Assembly: GCA_934725835.1 (NCBI GenBank)
Contig: CAKVCR010000055.1
Location: 1-12,468, forward strand
DNA: 12,468 bases
Reading direction: 5' to 3'
Source: an uncultured Odoribacter sp.
Lineage (GTDB): Bacteria; Bacteroidota; Bacteroidia; Bacteroidales; Marinifilaceae
Shown: positions 12,412 through 12,468 of the stretch, one piece after another
Numbering within the stretch: position 1 is the first letter of the stretch
Layout: the number at the start of each line of letters is the position of its first letter
Translations under genes and position numbers: made by a program
The notes under the pieces: model-generated
Seen by the model: only the letters and a program-made list of their open reading frames with translations
What the model was told of the DNA's origin: nothing
The model's database searches: none

Positions 12412-12468
12412 TCAGTAGGTGAGGGTTCCTGCCGCGTCCTTGAGGATGAGCTCGGCTACGAAGCGGGC
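12412..12468 (-). CDS. C-terminal end of an unknown element gene (partial)
   Basis: The minus-strand frame is open from the window edge to TGA 12414-12412 and gives the last 18 residues, RFVAELILKDAAGTLTY after an initial Ala. The codons fit the element genes and the next gene starts after 25 bases with its own ribosome site. The fragment is too short to name. It shows only that the operon or another minus-strand gene continues beyond the window. Confidence 0.5.
   Translation of the reverse strand, partial: ARFVAELILKDAAGTLTY

Larger units (their letters stand above)
4897..12468. mobile_element. Mu-like transposable element / prophage, one end (continues past the window)
   Basis: The boundary is set at TG 4897-4898, the outer edge of TGTACAATCCAAC, because Mu-family elements end in 5'-TG and carry repeated ~22-bp transposase sites just inside. 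Three AATCCAAC copies (4902, 4924, 4945) follow. Everything to the right is a compact minus-strand operon with MuA-like, MuB-like, GemA-like and DUF3164 proteins, a set typical of Mu-like phages. The other end, the 5-bp target duplication and any head or tail genes are outside the window, so a full prophage cannot be told from a phage-derived transposon. If the boundary is right, the flanking 5 bases here are ATTCT (4892-4896). Confidence 0.75.

Noticed and set aside
12412..12468. Partial gene at the edge as a phage tail-assembly protein
   Set aside because: The 18 visible residues loosely recall the ends of tail chaperones, but this is far too short for an assignment.

Overview
The window joins bacterial chromosome (left) to one end of a Mu-like transposable element, probably a prophage (right). 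Promoter elements, strong GGAGG-type ribosome sites, a bacterial lipobox and a MATE transporter make it bacterial. I cannot fix the phylum. The mid-to-high GC of the first 165 bases, the sugar-kinase-like fragment, the ORF6N-type gene and the DUF3990 toxin-like gene all fit a gut or rumen anaerobe (a coriobacterium or a spirochaete are possible), but this is only an inference.

Bases 1-1524 are core-like: the tail of a phosphotransferase/sugar-kinase-like gene, followed closely by a complete MATE-family exporter. Bases 1525-4896 are an AT-rich accessory island with signs of decay. It holds a hairpin-rich spacer, a lipoprotein gene with a near-consensus promoter, a probably leaderless start and an in-frame stop, and a broken ORF6N-domain gene on the minus strand. 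The ORF6N gene carries two nonsense codons and two frameshifts, while its PLD-like C-terminal part is still open. The island ends with an intact two-gene cassette (3510-4858): an HTH-DUF3990 fusion overlapping by 4 nt a 162-aa partner, most likely a toxin-antitoxin pair.

From about 4897 to the right edge the DNA belongs to a Mu-like element. A terminal TGTACAATCCAAC and three AATCCAAC repeats spaced 22 and 21 bp look like a transposase-binding end. Inside it, a compact minus-strand operon runs toward that end. In transcription order: an unknown 90-aa protein, a small membrane peptide, a Ner-like HTH protein, MuA-like DDE transposase (intact D-D-E), MuB-like AAA ATPase, a double winged-helix protein, a GemA-like protein with a zinc-ribbon insertion, a DUF3164 protein, an HTH protein with clamp-binding-like motifs at both termini, a membrane peptide, two related Cys-rich mini-proteins and an HExxH protein. 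A terminator hairpin closes the operon. A plus-strand gene (11769-12227) sits antisense inside the operon's leading part. No head or tail genes are visible, so whether this is a full prophage depends on sequence beyond 12468.

The main candidates for new biology are the HTH-DUF3990/partner cassette, the GemA zinc-ribbon variant, the two-ended clamp-motif protein, the nested antisense gene, and an element architecture in which the transposition operon runs into the element end.
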